A stretch of DNA of 28,291 nt, taken from NCBI GenBank assembly GCA_902984215.1, contig CADWAF010000707.1:1-28291 (forward strand). Reading direction: 5' to 3'. Shown piece after piece: positions 27,778 through 28,291 of the stretch. Each line of letters starts with the position of its first letter. Positions within the stretch are counted from its first letter, which is position 1. The stretch comes from Willaertia magna. Lineage: Eukaryota > Heterolobosea > Eutetramitea > Acrasida > Naegleriidae. The notes beneath the pieces are model-generated. The model saw nothing but the letters and a program-made list of their open reading frames with translations. It searched no databases and was not told the origin of the DNA. A program made the translations under genes and the position numbers.

Positions 27778-28291
27778 TCAATTAAAAATGTCATAAAGTG
27801 GTCTAACGGAACGCTGTCCAATAGCATAAGGTATTTCCAATATTCCTCTCAATGCTTTCAATGCATCTATTCCCATAAGAATTCCAACAATACCAGCAAT
27901 CTAAATTAATAAATTCAAAAATATAATCCAACAAAATTAATGACAAATCAAATAATTACAACAATAATAATAACAAAAATAATAAAAACTTACTTCTCCC
28001 ATTACACTTTCCCATGTACTAGTTATTACTTCAACAATATAATTAACATTTAATGTATTATAAGCAATTGAAATTACAACTAATGTATCATCATTAGTAG
28101 TTAATTGTACAGTTGATAATTTTGTTTCCCATCTAATTGTTGTTAATGAATTTTCATTATTTTTACTTTTTAATCTTTGTTCAATAATTTTAGTTAATGT
28201 AAAAAAATTATCTAAACGATTTGTTACAAAATTTGTTTCTTCAAAAACTTTTGGAATTGTACCAATTTCATGAAATGTTACTTGTAATCCA
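27778..28291 (-). CDS. Unrecognised protein, C-terminal part, two exons (5' beyond window)
   Basis: Exons 27994-28290 and 27778-27900 give 99 + 40 residues, stop TGA at 27778-27780. The upstream part is beta/helix mixed (GLQVTFHEIGTIPKVFEETN, then NRLDNFFTLTKIIEQRL, and later WETKLSTVQL). The last exon begins with a hydrophobic stretch IAGIVGILMGIDALKAL and ends RSVRPLYDIFN. The hydrophobic segment is short for a transmembrane helix. I do not recognise a family. Confidence 0.65.
27901..27993 (-). other. 93-nt spliceosomal intron
   Basis: On the minus strand: donor GTAAGT starts at 27993, acceptor TTTAG ends at 27901. Phase 0; joins VMGE to IAGIVG. Retention reaches a stop. It has the same donor as the other three introns. 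Confidence 0.85.

Noticed and set aside
1..28291. Dictyostelid origin
   Set aside because: Coding runs with Asn are similar, but intergenic DNA is less extreme in AT than expected for Dictyostelium, and the gene and intron style fits Heterolobosea better. Not proven.
1..28291. tRNA, rRNA, transposon or CRISPR features
   Set aside because: I looked through the intergenic stretches on both strands and saw no cloverleaf, terminal inverted repeat with transposase, or spaced repeat array.

Overview
This window looks like nuclear DNA of a free-living unicellular eukaryote. It is AT-rich, densely packed and uses the standard genetic code, with both TAA and TGA as stops. The four introns all start GTAAGT and end in TAG, and two of them are only 39 and 43 nt. 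There are Asn/Gln-rich low-complexity stretches, a flagellar-type protein and a two-cysteine cytochrome c. I infer a heterolobosean amoeboflagellate (Naegleria/Willaertia-like). That assignment rests on style and gene content, not on a marker gene.

Left third (1-9217): the start of a secreted animal-type haem peroxidase (minus strand, cut by the left edge); an RRP5/PDCD11-like gene holding only the C-terminal HAT-repeat half; divergent from it, a BRCT + Myb protein that I read as a RAP1/TERF2IP-like telomere protein with a likely SUMO-interacting motif; mitochondrial elongation factor G2 with one intron; a longin-type R-SNARE-like protein without the zero-layer Arg and without a membrane anchor; and a two-exon AGC kinase of the Nrc-2/Fpk1/AGC-VIII type with a DFD motif.

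Middle third (9529-20886): RPB2 of RNA polymerase II without introns; a very long mitoribosomal mS35; an Alba-domain protein; a two-exon coiled-coil protein with a CH-like N-terminus; an ALKBH6-type dioxygenase; and a membrane-anchored DUF4097/FAM185A-like beta-helix protein. The last two genes converge with one base between their stop codons.

Right third (21089-28291): cytochrome c; the GLE1 mRNA-export factor, which overlaps head-to-head with a Pmp3/UPF0057-like membrane protein; a FAM166/CIMIP2-like candidate ciliary microtubule inner protein preceded by an E2F-like inverted element; ribosomal protein eS25; a mitochondrial-type adenylate kinase; ribosomal protein uL11; and the end of an unrecognised two-exon gene cut by the right edge.

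The genes are single-copy housekeeping functions and show no operon logic. Mitochondrial functions recur (EF-G2, mS35, cytochrome c, adenylate kinase, probably the FAM185A-like protein), as do core expression functions (RPB2, RRP5, GLE1, eS25, uL11). I see no mobile elements, tRNA or rRNA genes, or CRISPR arrays. The most interesting items are the RAP1-like protein, the HAT-only RRP5, the SNARE with Asn at the zero layer, the open frame upstream of GLE1, and the CIMIP2-like gene with its E2F-like upstream element.
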